Source: Mycobacterium sp. IS-1742 (GTDB taxonomy: Bacteria > Actinomycetota > Actinomycetes > Mycobacteriales > Mycobacteriaceae). From it: a DNA stretch of 64,000 nucleotides. The stretch covers positions 1 through 64,000 of the forward strand of contig NZ_LQIV01000021.1 in the NCBI RefSeq assembly GCF_001500125.1, given 5' to 3'. Of the stretch, positions 27,053 through 37,226 are shown piece by piece. The first letter of the stretch is position 1. Every line of letters begins with the position of its first letter. A program made the translations under genes and the position numbers. The notes under the pieces are model-generated. The model worked only from the letters and a program-made list of their open reading frames with translations. It was not told the DNA's origin and did not search any database.

Positions 27053-30000
27053 CAGCGGTAATCCTTTCCATTGGTGTGGGACGAGCCGGTGGCCGCGGCC
27101 ACGAGCGGATTGACGAGCTGGACGAACGTCGGGGTGTCGGTGTCGCCGAGCAGCAGTGCCCGGCCCGCGGGCAACCGGCTGAACCGGTGGCCGCGCAGCT
27201 TGCCGCTGTCCTGCGGGTTGCCGGACAGCATCAGCGTGGTCGCCTGCAGGTCGTTGAGCCTGCGCAACAACGGAGCGGTCATCACCGCGTGCGCCGACCC
27301 GGTCGCCCTGGCGGTGACGATCACCCGCAGGCCGAGATCGCCTGCCTGAGCGAGCAATCCGATGAGCGAGGTCCACGGCCGCTGTCCGACGTAGGGCCCG
27401 TTGACGGCCGGTCCGTCCGGGATCTGGTCGACGTCGTCGATGATCAGATAGTGCGTGTGCGCGGCCCCGTTGGCGCGGTAGGACCATCGGCTCAGCTCGG
27501 CTGGCGTCAGACCGGCGGGCGGGCGGCGCTTCTCGATCAGCGCCGAGAGTCCGAGCATCGCCGGGGTGATGCGGTCGATGTTCGCGGTGTACTCGTTGTC
27601 GGGGAACAGCGGTTCGTCGACGAGTTGCAGACGCCGGTCGATGACGGTGAAGGCGACGTCGCCGGCGGACGAGTTCTCCCGCACCGTCCGGATGATGTGA
27701 CGAAGCAGCGTCGTCTTGCCGGAGCGGTTGTCGCCGAACACCATCAGCAACGGGTTGTCCGCGAAGTCGAGCACGACCGGCGCGAGGTCCTCTTCGCGCT
27801 GCCCGATGACGACCCGTTCGGGGCCCGGGTACAGCGGACCGATCGCATCGGGTGCCAGGTTGTGCGGCAGCAGCCGCACCGGGGGTGCGGTCTGCTCGGG
27901 GAACCGTGCGTTGATCGCGGGGATGAGCTCGAGCGCCGGGGTGGCGAACAGGAAGTGCTCGGCGGCCATCGTGAGGCCGCGGCCAGGTTGGTCGGCGGGC
28001 ACACTGTCGGCGGGCCGACGAAATACCGCACTGTCGGCGGGCCGGCGCAGGCCGCCGACGATCCGTACGTTGCTGTCGTGGCTGTCGTGCAGTTTGAGTT
28101 CGAGCCGCAATCCGAGCCCGTCGCGCATGTTCAGCGGCACCTCGAGCCAGTTCGGCGTGGTGATGACGACGTGGATGCCGTATGCCAGGCCGTTGTTGAC
28201 CAACTCGGTCACCTTGCCCAGCAGCGGGTTGCGCGTGTTGAAGGTGTCGGTGTTGTCGCGGCTGAACGCGTAGAGGTTGTCGATGACCAAGAACACTTCG
28301 CCGTAGCCGTCCGGGAAGGCCTCGCCGCGTGCGCCGCGGGCCTGCCTGGCCCGGAGCAGCTGTTCGAGCTCACCGAAGGTGCGCCGGATCCGCTCCGGCT
28401 CCAGCGGTGTCGCCACACTGCCGACATGGGCCAGGTCGGCCATCGGGGCCAGCTTGCCGCCGCCGTAGTCGAGGCAGTAGAACGTCACGTCGCGCGGTGA
28501 GTGCAGTGCGGCCGCCGACAGCATGAACGTCTGCAGCGCCGTGGACTTGCCGGACTTCGGCCCGCCGTGGATGACCATGTTGGCCGCCGACGAGGTGGCG
28601 TCGAAGACGAGCGGATCACGGCGCATCTCGAACGGCTTGTCGATCTCACCGAGCGGCCACCGCCACTGCCGTGCCGGCACGGCCGACCGCTGCAGCACCT
28701 CGACCAACTGGATGGGCTCGTCGAGCGGAGGCAGCCACAGCTGCGGCGCCTTGGGTCCGTACTGGGCCAATTGCCGCCCGATCGTGGCGATCAGCTTCCG
28801 CGGCGGCGCGGGCTCGGCCTGCGGTACGGACGACGGGATCACCGTGTCCGGTTCGGGTTCCACACGCGAGGCGGTGAACAGCTGCGGCTGTGGCAGCGCG
28901 CGCACCACGATCGACCGCTCCACCCGCGGCGGTTCGTAGATGCCGTCGACGTAGGTGCTGCGGAACTTGATCGGCACCGCGCCCGGGGCGGGCACCAGGA
29001 AGCCTTCGCCTTTGTGCTCCCGCCCGGACTCGATGTGGTACGCGTCCTCCACGCCGATGATCTGCCGAGAGATGCTGGGACTGGCCACCTTCAGACCGAT
29101 GCGGTAGGAGGTGTTCTTGTCGATGTCCTTGATCTTGCCGACGTCGAGCGTCTGCGAGGCGAACAGGATGTGGATCCGGAACGAGCGGCCCTTGCGGGCG
29201 ACGTAGTCGAACAGGTCCGCGTACTCGGGGTGGTCGGCGAGCATCAGCGTGAACTCATCGGCGACCACGAACAGCGTCGGCAGCGGTGGCAGGTCGTGAC
29301 CGGCGTCCCGGGCGTCCTCGTATTCGGTGACGGAGTTGAACGCGCTGCCCTGCACCCGGCGGCCGGTCTCCTTGAGCAGCTGCTCCCGGCGGGCCACCTC
29401 ACCGCGCAGCGTGTCGGCGAACCTGTCCGCCAGCGACCGCTTCTCGGCCATGTTCGAGATGACCGCCACCACCTGGGGGAAGTCGCGGAAGATGTCCGCG
29501 CCCGCCTCCCCCTTGAAGTCGGCGTAGATGACGTTCAGCCGTTCGGCGGAGTGAGTCGTCAACAGCGACAACAGAATCGACATCAGGGTCTGCGACTTGC
29601 CGGAGCCGGTCATGCCGATCATCAGACCGTGCGGGCCCATCCCGCCCTCGGCCTCGTCCTTGAGGTCGAAGTACAGCGGCTCGCCGGTGGCGGTGACGCC
29701 GATGGGGACGCGCAGTTCCTCCTCCCGCCGGCGCGGCGCCCACAGCGCGGCGACGTCGAGCGCCGACGCGTCGGGAATGCCGAGCAGCGTGGTGAACGTC
29801 GATCCGCCCGTGGTGGTGGAGCGGGCGTGGGTGGGGTTGGAGTCCCAGCGCGACAGCCGCCGCGCGAGGTGACGGGCGTCGGCGGCGCCCATGGTGTCCG
29901 CGGTGTCGACGTAGGATTGCCAGCCCCCGGTCTGCCAGCGCTCGATCCGGCCGTCGGCGATCCGCAGGATGGGTCGCTCCGGGTTCGGATACTGCTCGCG

Positions 30001-31044
30001 GTGCGGTGGGGTGGCGGTCCGGTGCACGACGGTCACGCCGGCCAGACCCGGTCTGCGCACCAGATCCTCCACATCGGCTTCGGGGTCGTCGACGATCACC
30101 AGCAGGTGGCGCACCGCGCGGTCGGGCTCACCGGGGAACGCAGGCCGATCGGCCAGGGCGGGCGCCAGCGACGCGCGCAGCGCCTCGATGTCGGTGGCCA
30201 GGTGGCGGGCCGGACCGACGCCGTCGGCCTCGCCGGGAATGTCGGTGTGCGGCAGCCACTTCAGCCACGACCAGTCGTCGCCGTCGATGTCGGGAGCGGC
30301 CAGCGCCACGCCGAGCACACTGGGGTCGTGCCAGGTGACCGCCTGCGCGATCCAGGACCGGAGCGCACCCCGGACCTCCTCGGCCTCACCGAACACCGTG
30401 ATCCGCGAGACCTTCGCGATGTCGATGCCCCTGGGTGCGTCGCGCACGGTGCGCTGTACGTCGAGCAGTCCGCGCAGTGTCGTGTGGGACACCGGTTCGA
30501 GGTCGATCTCGTCGGCGGTGTCCTTGACCCGCAGCGTGGTGTCGAGCGGGGTGCCGTGCAGACCCGCCCGCAGGACCAGGAAGTCCGCATCCCGTGGATC
30601 CCGTTCCCACTGCCTGCGGGTGCCGGGGATGGTGGCCAGCACGTCGGGGGCCGGATGCGACCACTCCAGCGCCGCCCGCTGTTCGGCGGCGTGTGCGCGG
30701 ACGTTGTCGCGCACCACGGACAGATAGCGCAGGTAGTCGGCGCGTTCGGCGTCGACCTCCTCGGTGCGCATCTTGTTGTCGGTACCGCGGTACATCGCGG
30801 TGGCCGCCAGCAGCAGGACGAACGGGAAGAACAGCATCGTCGGCGAGATGAGCCGCATCCCCGTCGCGATCAGCGCGACGATCATGCCGACGATCAGCAG
30901 CACGATCAGGTACGGCAGCACCCGGCGCAGCAGCGACGGCGGTACCAACCGCGGCAGTTCGGGCGGCGGTTCGATGGTGATGGTGCCCTTACGGGTCGCC
31001 GGCGGCGGGAGCCGGCGGTGGGCCTCGAAGATCAGCCGGCTCAT
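27052..31044 (-). CDS. eccC3: ESX-3 FtsK/SpoIIIE-type ATPase EccC3
   Basis: A 1330-residue motor of ESX-3. Two membrane helices lie at residues about 38-85. Three nucleotide-binding domains follow with Walker A lysines at 483 ([10 protein letters not shown]), 833 (GGPKSGKST) and 1110 (GDNRSGKTT). The first domain has [10 protein letters not shown] as Walker B. EccC3 recognises the C-terminal signals of EsxG/EsxH and PE/PPE substrates. The ATG at 31044 overlaps the eccB3 stop by 4 bases and has AGGAGA upstream; extra in-frame codons further upstream belong to eccB3. Between the second and third domains a 27-base direct duplication adds 9 residues (RRPADSAVF before RRPADS). Confidence 0.95.
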   Translation of the reverse strand: MSRLIFEAHRRLPPPATRKGTITIEPPPELPRLVPPSLLRRVLPYLIVLLIVGMIVALIATGMRLISPTMLFFPFVLLLAATAMYRGTDNKMRTEEVDAERADYLRYLSVVRDNVRAHAAEQRAALEWSHPAPDVLATIPGTRRQWERDPRDADFLVLRAGLHGTPLDTTLRVKDTADEIDLEPVSHTTLRGLLDVQRTVRDAPRGIDIAKVSRITVFGEAEEVRGALRSWIAQAVTWHDPSVLGVALAAPDIDGDDWSWLKWLPHTDIPGEADGVGPARHLATDIEALRASLAPALADRPAFPGEPDRAVRHLLVIVDDPEADVEDLVRRPGLAGVTVVHRTATPPHREQYPNPERPILRIADGRIERWQTGGWQSYVDTADTMGAADARHLARRLSRWDSNPTHARSTTTGGSTFTTLLGIPDASALDVAALWAPRRREEELRVPIGVTATGEPLYFDLKDEAEGGMGPHGLMIGMTGSGKSQTLMSILLSLLTTHSAERLNVIYADFKGEAGADIFRDFPQVVAVISNMAEKRSLADRFADTLRGEVARREQLLKETGRRVQGSAFNSVTEYEDARDAGHDLPPLPTLFVVADEFTLMLADHPEYADLFDYVARKGRSFRIHILFASQTLDVGKIKDIDKNTSYRIGLKVASPSISRQIIGVEDAYHIESGREHKGEGFLVPAPGAVPIKFRSTYVDGIYEPPRVERSIVVRALPQPQLFTASRVEPEPDTVIPSSVPQAEPAPPRKLIATIGRQLAQYGPKAPQLWLPPLDEPIQLVEVLQRSAVPARQWRWPLGEIDKPFEMRRDPLVFDATSSAANMVIHGGPKSGKSTALQTFMLSAAALHSPRDVTFYCLDYGGGKLAPMADLAHVGSVATPLEPERIRRTFGELEQLLRARQARGARGEAFPDGYGEVFLVIDNLYAFSRDNTDTFNTRNPLLGKVTELVNNGLAYGIHVVITTPNWLEVPLNMRDGLGLRLELKLHDSHDSNVRIVGGLRRPADSAVFRRPADSVPADQPGRGLTMAAEHFLFATPALELIPAINARFPEQTAPPVRLLPHNLAPDAIGPLYPGPERVVIGQREEDLAPVVLDFADNPLLMVFGDNRSGKTTLLRHIIRTVRENSSAGDVAFTVIDRRLQLVDEPLFPDNEYTANIDRITPAMLGLSALIEKRRPPAGLTPAELSRWSYRANGAAHTHYLIIDDVDQIPDGPAVNGPYVGQRPWTSLIGLLAQAGDLGLRVIVTARATGSAHAVMTAPLLRRLNDLQATTLMLSGNPQDSGKLRGHRFSRLPAGRALLLGDTDTPTFVQLVNPLVAAATGSSHTNGKDYR
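28003..28047. repeat. 27-base tandem duplication inside eccC3
   Basis: The unit at 28003-28029 begins again at 28030; the first 18 bases of the two copies differ at one position. The period is 27, so the frame is kept and EccC3 gains 9 residues. It looks like a recent slippage or unequal-exchange event in a loop region. Confidence 0.7.
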
Positions 31045-32591
31045 GGATTCTCCTGAGATATGGGGTTGTCCAGACGCGCGGGATTCGGATCGGGTGCCAG
31101 GGTGTCGTGCGCGAGCAGCGCGTCGTCCCGGGACAGGGTCGGGCCGGCGGCGAACTGCGCGAGCACCGACCACGGCACGGGGACGGGCGGCGCGGATAGG
31201 CCGAGCGCCGTGACGGTCTGGTCGTTCTGTCCCGGTTCGATGCCGTACCGCACGCCGGTGTCGCTGACCCAGAACAACGAGCCGGCGGTGGGCGATCCCG
31301 GTTCCTGACCGACCGTCTGGACGAAGTAGCCGCTGCCGGGTGCCAGCACGACCCGGTCGGCGGTCACCCCGTTGCCGCCGCCGACGAGGTCGAGCGTGCG
31401 CATCCCGTCGGGCATCGGCAGTGCCGCGCCTGCCAGCAGACTCAGCGAACTCTGTTCCGCGTCAGCGGCTTTGCGCCACTGCACGCAGGTGACGGGGTCG
31501 GCGGCGGCATCGACGACCGTGACGGGCGCGGCCGGGTAGGCGTCGGTGTCGAGGAGTTGCGAGACCGGGAGCCTGGACACCTCGTCGGCGCCGAGACGCG
31601 GCGGTTGGTTCAGGCCGTACGAATCGGTGTTGCGCAGGATCGCCGCGAGCACCTGCGACACGGGCTGCAGACCGTCGGGCAGCACGGCGTAGTAGCGGAT
31701 CGTGTTGTCGGCCTCGAAGGCGGCGACGACCGCGCCGACGGGCGCGGCGACCGACAGCGGGAACCGGGGCGTCGCACCGGCTTCCGGGATCGGCGGGGCG
31801 GTCAGCGCGGGCGCTTCGGGGATGGCGTTGAACAGCCCCGCGGCGATGGGCCGCGGCGTGGCCGGGGTGGCGCCGAGGCCGAGCGCGTCGGTGATGGCGC
31901 GGTTGGCCAGGTCGACCGGGCTGCGCCTGCCGTCCCACAGCAGCCACGCACCGGCATCGTTCGACACGAGGACAGCCTGATCGCCGCTGAGCGGTTCGGC
32001 CCGCTCGCTGCCGGTGACCACCGGCCCGCCGAGGACGGTCACGCCCGCGTTCGCACCCGAGGACGCATCGCACACGGTCCACTCCGCGTCCCGGGAGTCG
32101 TTCTGCACCATGCGTTCCGGCGCACCGGGGATGCCGACCAGGTTGCCGCGGGGGAACTGGTCGATCTCGCTGGTCTTGACCGTGGTGGGGTTGTTCGCGC
32201 GCCCGGTGATCAACCGCGCGGAGGTGAGGTTGAGCACCGGGTGCAGCTGCTCGCCGATGCGCACGTACAGCGCCGCGGTCGACCGGTCGGCCAGCACGGT
32301 GTCGGTCCCCGCCGCACCGGCGGGACGGATCAGGGAGAAGACGAAGCAGCCGGCCAGACCGGTGATGAGGATCAGCGCCCCGGTGAGCACCGCACGGGAC
32401 TGCGTGCGCAGCGGGTCGACGAGCATCCGGGTGTCGTGCAGCGCCACACCGGAAGCGGTGCGGCGCATGACGAAACGCCATCCGGACACCTGATGGCGGG
32501 TGACGAAACCGCGCCGGTAGGTGACACGTTCGGGGTTGTCGTTGACCGGCGTCCGCGAGGCGAACGACCGGCGGTCGTCGGGCGTGGTCAT
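31041..32591 (-). CDS. eccB3: ESX-3 membrane component EccB3
   Basis: A 516-residue protein. The cytosolic N-terminus (about 65 residues, rich in Arg) precedes a single membrane helix with [21 protein letters not shown] large periplasmic domain of R1-R4-type repeats follows, with [12 protein letters not shown] and VTCVQWRKA supplying the conserved cysteine pair. EccB forms the periplasmic part of the type VII complex. The ATG at 32591 overlaps the eccA3 stop by 4 bases. Confidence 0.94.
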   Translation of the reverse strand: MTTPDDRRSFASRTPVNDNPERVTYRRGFVTRHQVSGWRFVMRRTASGVALHDTRMLVDPLRTQSRAVLTGALILITGLAGCFVFSLIRPAGAAGTDTVLADRSTAALYVRIGEQLHPVLNLTSARLITGRANNPTTVKTSEIDQFPRGNLVGIPGAPERMVQNDSRDAEWTVCDASSGANAGVTVLGGPVVTGSERAEPLSGDQAVLVSNDAGAWLLWDGRRSPVDLANRAITDALGLGATPATPRPIAAGLFNAIPEAPALTAPPIPEAGATPRFPLSVAAPVGAVVAAFEADNTIRYYAVLPDGLQPVSQVLAAILRNTDSYGLNQPPRLGADEVSRLPVSQLLDTDAYPAAPVTVVDAAADPVTCVQWRKAADAEQSSLSLLAGAALPMPDGMRTLDLVGGGNGVTADRVVLAPGSGYFVQTVGQEPGSPTAGSLFWVSDTGVRYGIEPGQNDQTVTALGLSAPPVPVPWSVLAQFAAGPTLSRDDALLAHDTLAPDPNPARLDNPISQENP

Positions 32592-34432
32592 GCGGACACC
32601 GTCAGCCCGAGGCCGCGCAGCAGCGGTTCGGCCGACTTGCGCACGTCGTCGGCGGTGATGGTCATCAGGTCCTCGTCGGTGAAGTCTTCTCCGGCAGAGT
32701 GGTCGGCCGAATGATCCAAGCGGTATTCGCGCTCTTCCTCGGACCGCTCGACGAGGTTGCGGACGAATCGGCCGTTACCGGCGATGTCCAGGCTGCGGCG
32801 GTCGACGCCGTTGGCGTCCGGGCTCGACGACGCGGCCAACTGGGCGAACAGTTTCTCCATGTCGTCGTGGGCGGCCGTTTCGAAGACGCTGTCGCGCTTC
32901 TCGGCCATCCGCACGGCCATCTCGACGAGTTCCTCGGGCGAATACGAGGGGAAGTCGATGCTGCGGGTGAAGCGGGACCGCAGACCCTCGTTCGCGTCGA
33001 GGAACATGTCGAGGTCCTTGCGGTACCCGGCGATGATGACCACAAGGCGGTCGCGGTCGTTCTCCATCCGCGCCAGCAGCGTGTCGATGGCGACCAGACC
33101 GAAGTCGTTCTTCGCGCCGGTCGACACCAGGGCGTAGGCCTCGTCGAGGAACAACACGCCGTCGAGCGCGGCGTCGATGATCGCGTTGGTCTTCGCCTCG
33201 GTCTCGCCGATGTGCTGGCCGATCAGGTCGGCACGATGCACCTCGCGCACGGTTTCCTTGCGCAGCAACCCGAGTCCGCAGTAGATCTTCGCGACGACGC
33301 GCGCGATGGTCGTCTTACCGGTGCCGGGAGGACCCGCGAACACCAGGTGGTTGGTGCGCTGGGCGACGGCCAGGCCACGTTCCTGGCGCCGGATCGCCAT
33401 GGCCACCGAACTTTTCAGCCGGGCGACCTGATACTTGACCTCTTCGAGCCCGATGAACTCGGCGAGTTCGGCTTCGGCCTCGACGAGCAGGTGCGCCTTG
33501 CGGTCCTTGGCGCCCGGGTCGACGAAATCGGCTTCTCCGGGCTCGGTCTCGGGATCCCACGGGTTGGCGCGCGCCTCGATCCGGGCCGCGGTGGTGGTCA
33601 CCAGCCCGAAGGTCGGATCGGTCAGCGCCGCCTCGATCTCCGCGTTCTCGGGGTTGGCCGCGTAGAGCTCCTGGAGGACCTCGGCGGCGTCCTCCTCCTC
33701 GCCCTGCGCCCGCAGGGTGAGCCCCTTGGCCAACCCACCGTCGACCGCGGCCACCGCGATCGGCCCGGCCGGTTCGGCGAGATAGGACATGGCGGGCGCG
33801 AACATGCCGAGGCGGGCCAGCGCGATGCCCAGCGTGACGCGCGCGGCATGGGCGTAGGTCGGGTCGAGCGTCGTGTCGTTGACCACCGGCGTGAGCAGGC
33901 GCACGACGTCGGACCAGCGCTGCGTGCGGTGGTGGATCGCGACGCGCAACCACCGGGCCTGCAGCCATCCGGGGCGGCCGGCCAGGAGCTCACCGACCAG
34001 CGCGTCGGCGTCGGCGTACGCGCCGGCGTCGCAGAGCGCGGCGGCGTAGGCGAGACCGAAATCGTCGCGGCCGGTGGCACGGAACTGCAGGTACAGCCCG
34101 CTGTCGAAGTGGAAGCCCAGCGCACCGGGGGCCATTTCGACGTGCCGCTGCAGGGCGCCCGCGCTGTCGCGGGTCGACCAGATCGCCTCGACGACGCGCG
34201 CGCTCACGTCGCCTGCGGCGGCCAGGCCGGTCCACGTGTCGCACTGTTCGTGCGCGATATGGGTGAGCGCGGCGAATCCGCTGCGGGCCGCGGGGAGGTC
34301 GGCGGGCCGCTGACGGTCGTTGACCGTCAGACCCAGCGCACGGCAACAGGTGGCAAACCGGCTGACCACGTCACGGTCGACCCGGGCAGGCGCGGTCCTC
34401 GGCGCCGCGAGCGTGTCAGTAGGCGTTTCCAT
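32588..34432 (-). CDS. eccA3: ESX-3 cytosolic AAA+ ATPase EccA3
   Basis: A 614-residue protein. Residues about 1-280 form a TPR-like helical domain. The CbbX-type AAA+ domain carries Walker A FAGPPGTGKTTIA and Walker B GVLFLDEAYAL, with SRFTRSIDFPSYSPEEL as sensor region. EccA proteins are thought to release PE/PPE substrates from EspG chaperones. It is the first gene of the operon. Two IdeR-like boxes lie 47-91 bases upstream of the ATG at 34432, indicating repression when iron is plentiful, as known for ESX-3. Confidence 0.95.
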   Translation of the reverse strand: METPTDTLAAPRTAPARVDRDVVSRFATCCRALGLTVNDRQRPADLPAARSGFAALTHIAHEQCDTWTGLAAAGDVSARVVEAIWSTRDSAGALQRHVEMAPGALGFHFDSGLYLQFRATGRDDFGLAYAAALCDAGAYADADALVGELLAGRPGWLQARWLRVAIHHRTQRWSDVVRLLTPVVNDTTLDPTYAHAARVTLGIALARLGMFAPAMSYLAEPAGPIAVAAVDGGLAKGLTLRAQGEEEDAAEVLQELYAANPENAEIEAALTDPTFGLVTTTAARIEARANPWDPETEPGEADFVDPGAKDRKAHLLVEAEAELAEFIGLEEVKYQVARLKSSVAMAIRRQERGLAVAQRTNHLVFAGPPGTGKTTIARVVAKIYCGLGLLRKETVREVHRADLIGQHIGETEAKTNAIIDAALDGVLFLDEAYALVSTGAKNDFGLVAIDTLLARMENDRDRLVVIIAGYRKDLDMFLDANEGLRSRFTRSIDFPSYSPEELVEMAVRMAEKRDSVFETAAHDDMEKLFAQLAASSSPDANGVDRRSLDIAGNGRFVRNLVERSEEEREYRLDHSADHSAGEDFTDEDLMTITADDVRKSAEPLLRGLGLTVSA

Positions 34433-34478
34433 TGGTCGTTACGCACGGGAACGCTGGGCCCCGCATTCTCCCCTTAAG

Positions 34479-34497
34479 TATGGCTAGGCTAACTTTC
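34479..34497. promoter_or_regulatory. IdeR (iron) box 1 upstream of eccA3
   Basis: This 19-mer matches the IdeR consensus TTAGGTTAGGCTAACCTAA at 13 of 19 positions, with the core TAGGCTAAC intact. On the eccA3 strand the TAGCCT inside it also fits a -10 hexamer, so repressor binding would block the promoter. IdeR control of the ESX-3 operon is established for M. tuberculosis and M. smegmatis. Confidence 0.7.
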
Positions 34498-34504
34498 GGT
34501 GAAG

Positions 34505-34523
34505 TTAGCATTGCACAACCTAA
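34505..34523. promoter_or_regulatory. IdeR-like box 2 upstream of eccA3
   Basis: A second 19-mer matches the same consensus at 13 of 19 positions. Its outer halves (TTAG and AACCTAA) are perfect but the centre is degenerate. The two boxes are 26 bases apart start to start, a spacing that would place two IdeR dimer pairs side by side. Confidence 0.5.
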
Positions 34524-34563
34524 GTGTCGAGACGCACGCCGCCTGGCGGATCGGTGACCCCGC

Positions 34564-35469
34564 TCACGTCTTGGTCGCCGTGACCAGTCGGATCGCGCTG
34601 ATCATCGGGCCCACCTCGATATCGTCGACCGGGGCCGCGCGACCCAGCCGGGACAGATAGTCGGCGAGCGCAGTCGGTTCGGCGGCCCATCCGCGCTCGC
34701 CCAACCACTGTTCTGCCGGGGCGTGCCGCTGGTTGTAGACGAGCGTGAAGAACGTGCCATCGTCACCGGCCGCCCGCTCCTCCTCACGCTTGACGGTGAA
34801 GACCTCGTCGGGCATGGGAATCGACTCCTCGACGCCGACCCAGCTACCCGGAGGTGACAACGCGTCGATACCGGAGAACAATGCCTCCTGGGCGGTGGCG
34901 GGCAGGTACATCAGCAACCCTTCGGCGAGCCACGCCGACGGCCGCGCCCGATCGAATCCGGCTGCGATCAATGCGGCGCCCCAGTCGTCGCGCAGATCGA
35001 TCGCGACCTCGCGACGCCGAGCCACCGGTTGCTCGCCACGCTCGGCCAGCACCGCCCGCTTGAACTCCAGCACCCGCGGTTGGTCGAGTTCGTAGACGAC
35101 GGTGCCATCGGGCCACGGCAGGCGGTAGGCGCGGGAGTCGAGGCCCGCGGCCAGCAGCACGACCTGTCGCACGCCGGCGGCCGACGCCGCGGCGAAATAC
35201 GCGTCGAAGTACTTCGTGCGCGCACCCTGGAAGTCGACGAAGTGCCTGCCGAAGTCCGAGTGCAGGATGTGGTCGCCCGCCGCCTCGGCACGTGCGCCGT
35301 CGAACAGATCGGCCCAGTCGCCGCCGGCCGCGCGGCAGAAGGCCTCCGCGTAGGGGTCCACCGCGAGCGGATCGGGCTTGCGCGCCTCCAGCGCCCGCGA
35401 TGCCGCCACGAACAGGGCCGTCGACCCGACGCTGGTGGTGATGTCCCAGGAATCGTTGTCGTGGCGCAC
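34564..35469 (-). CDS. SAM-dependent methyltransferase (Rv0281-like)
   Basis: A 301-residue member of the mycobacterial family of putative S-adenosylmethionine-dependent methyltransferases (LCMT/Ppm1-like). It starts with [40 protein letters not shown] is motif I and [12 protein letters not shown] motif [13 protein letters not shown] is a family signature. The substrate is unknown. The start is GTG at 35469. From memory Rv0281 is the direct neighbour of eccA3 in M. tuberculosis, as here. Confidence 0.88.
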   Translation of the reverse strand: MRHDNDSWDITTSVGSTALFVAASRALEARKPDPLAVDPYAEAFCRAAGGDWADLFDGARAEAAGDHILHSDFGRHFVDFQGARTKYFDAYFAAASAAGVRQVVLLAAGLDSRAYRLPWPDGTVVYELDQPRVLEFKRAVLAERGEQPVARRREVAIDLRDDWGAALIAAGFDRARPSAWLAEGLLMYLPATAQEALFSGIDALSPPGSWVGVEESIPMPDEVFTVKREEERAAGDDGTFFTLVYNQRHAPAEQWLGERGWAAEPTALADYLSRLGRAAPVDDIEVGPMISAIRLVTATKT

Positions 35470-35485
35470 GATTCGGTTATACGCG

Positions 35486-36397
35486 TCAGATCAGGGGACG
35501 TCCTGTGCGGATGCGCCGGTCCAGATCCTTGAGCAGCACGTTGAAGGGGAACTGCCGGACGAAGCGCGGCAGCATGTGGTTGACGGTGCGCAGCACGCCG
35601 ATGAGCCGGTCGAACCGCCGCTGCCGCTCGGCGTCCCACGGCAACCGCATCTCGTCACGGAAGCGCTGCGGCAGGAAGCCGGTGGTGATCAGCAGGGCGA
35701 GTTCCTCGTTCCTGCGCTGCAGTGGCCCCGGCAGCCTCAGCCCGCGCAGCCGCGAGGCCGCGATCGGGTAGAGGTATTCGCGGACGGTGTCGTCGATGTG
35801 CACCTTGTCCAACGAGTCCTGCCAGTACTTGTCGAACGCCGCCCGGTCGGCGGGCCACATCCCCGGCGGGACCTGCAACGTGGTGCCCATCGTCATGCTG
35901 TCGCGGTAGTGCTCCTCGGCGGCCTGGTCGTCCATCTCACCGACGAAGAGCCGGTACACGTCGACCGCGCCCTTGTAGAGGCAGGCCGCCACCCACAACT
36001 GCAGGTCCTTGTCGAACGCGTGGTACTTCACCGGGCTCTCCTCGGTGGAGTACACCTGTGCGTGGGCCTTGTTCACGGCCCGGCGGAACGCGGCCTTCTG
36101 CGCGTCGCTCCCCCGAGTGGCGACGGCCAGATAGGTGAACGTGGTGCGGGCGCGCTTGACCGGGTGCAGGTCGACGCGACCGCTCTCCACGCGGCTCTCG
36201 AGCACTCCGTAACCGACCCCGGGCCGGGCCAGCTGCATGATCACGTTGGCCGGTCCGGCCAGCAGCGCCACGCCCATCAGCCCGTCCTCCATGCTGGCGG
36301 CGCGCCGGGCCAGCACAGGGGGCGGCGTCAGCGCGCCGGGGTGCGCCGGTGCGCTGACCGGACGCTCGACGTGCGGAATCGGTTCGCTGACCGTCAT
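35486..36397 (-). CDS. MpaB-like oxygenase (DUF2236)
   Basis: A 303-residue helical protein of the MpaB/latex-clearing-protein-like family. [38 protein letters not shown] and [18 protein letters not shown] are typical segments; the family binds heme and oxidises hydrophobic substrates. I use the ATG at 36397 (MTVSEP); an upstream start would read into the divergent promoter. It is divergent from the TetR gene at 36474 with 76 bases between, so the TetR protein probably controls it. I recall Rv0276/Rv0275c as this pair. Confidence 0.85.
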   Translation of the reverse strand: MTVSEPIPHVERPVSAPAHPGALTPPPVLARRAASMEDGLMGVALLAGPANVIMQLARPGVGYGVLESRVESGRVDLHPVKRARTTFTYLAVATRGSDAQKAAFRRAVNKAHAQVYSTEESPVKYHAFDKDLQLWVAACLYKGAVDVYRLFVGEMDDQAAEEHYRDSMTMGTTLQVPPGMWPADRAAFDKYWQDSLDKVHIDDTVREYLYPIAASRLRGLRLPGPLQRRNEELALLITTGFLPQRFRDEMRLPWDAERQRRFDRLIGVLRTVNHMLPRFVRQFPFNVLLKDLDRRIRTGRPLI

Positions 36398-36473
36398 TGG
36401 CCACCCCTCATAATGTGAGAACGAATGTTTCCTGATTTTCTCCCGCCGCATCGACAGGTGTCAAGATGGGTGC

Positions 36474-37091
36474 ATGGGACAGGTTCGGCCCTACCGCGGC
36501 GTCGAGGCGCCCGAACGCCTCGCGCAACGCAGGCATCGCTTCCTCGAGGCCGGCCTCGACCTGCTCGGTTCGGCCGAACACGATCTCGCCGAACTCACCG
36601 TGCGGGCGATCTGCCGCCGGGCCGGGGTGGCCGTCCGGTACTTCTACGAGTGCTTCCCCGACAAGGACGACTTCGTCGCGGCGGTCTTCGACTGGGTGAT
36701 CACGGGCATCGCCACCACGACCCAGGCCGCCGCGGCCGCCGCGCCGCAGCGGACGCAGAGTCGTGCGGTGATGTCCGACATCGTCCGCACCATCTCCGAG
36801 GATCCCCGCATCGGTCGGCTGCTGTTCAGCTCGCAACTGTCCAACACCATCGTGGTGCGCAAACGCGCCGAATCCGGCGCCCTGTTCGCGCTGCTGTCGG
36901 GCAGGCATGCCAGCGCCGCGCTGCGGCAGTCCGAGAACGACCGCATCAAGGCCGCCGCGCATTTCGTGGTGGGCGGTGTCGGGCAGACGATCAGCGCCTG
37001 GCTGGCCCACGACGTGGCGCTCGAACCGGACGAGCTCGTCGACCAGCTCACCGCGATGATCGACCAGCTGGCCGATCCGCGGCTGTACTGA
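36474..37091 (+). CDS. TetR-family transcriptional regulator
   Basis: A 205-residue regulator. The helix-turn-helix lies at residues about 20-65 with DLAELTVRAICRRAGVAVRY and FYECFPDKDDFVAAVF. The C-terminal domain binds an unknown ligand. It is divergent from the MpaB-like gene. The AT-rich intergenic stretch around 36415-36445 is the likely operator region, although I see only short imperfect arms there. fadE6 follows 135 bases downstream with its own Shine-Dalgarno. Confidence 0.87.
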   Translation: MGQVRPYRGVEAPERLAQRRHRFLEAGLDLLGSAEHDLAELTVRAICRRAGVAVRYFYECFPDKDDFVAAVFDWVITGIATTTQAAAAAAPQRTQSRAVMSDIVRTISEDPRIGRLLFSSQLSNTIVVRKRAESGALFALLSGRHASAALRQSENDRIKAAAHFVVGGVGQTISAWLAHDVALEPDELVDQLTAMIDQLADPRLY

Positions 37092-37226
37092 TTCCCGCGC
37101 TTGGACACTGCGTCCACGGTCGCCGGCTCGGCAATGGGCCCAGCCCCCAGTGCAATCTCCGCCACCATCGGGGCCGCAAGGTAACGTGGCTCCCAACCAA
37201 GCGGTTAATAGGGAGGCAACGAAGCT

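Noticed and set aside
28501..31056. 851-codon plus-strand frame opposite eccC3
   Set aside because: Shadow of eccC3; no start signal and no domain.
36398..36473. TetR operator with GAGAA/TTCTC arms between the MpaB-like and TetR genes
   Set aside because: The arms are only five bases and 16 bases apart, which is expected by chance.
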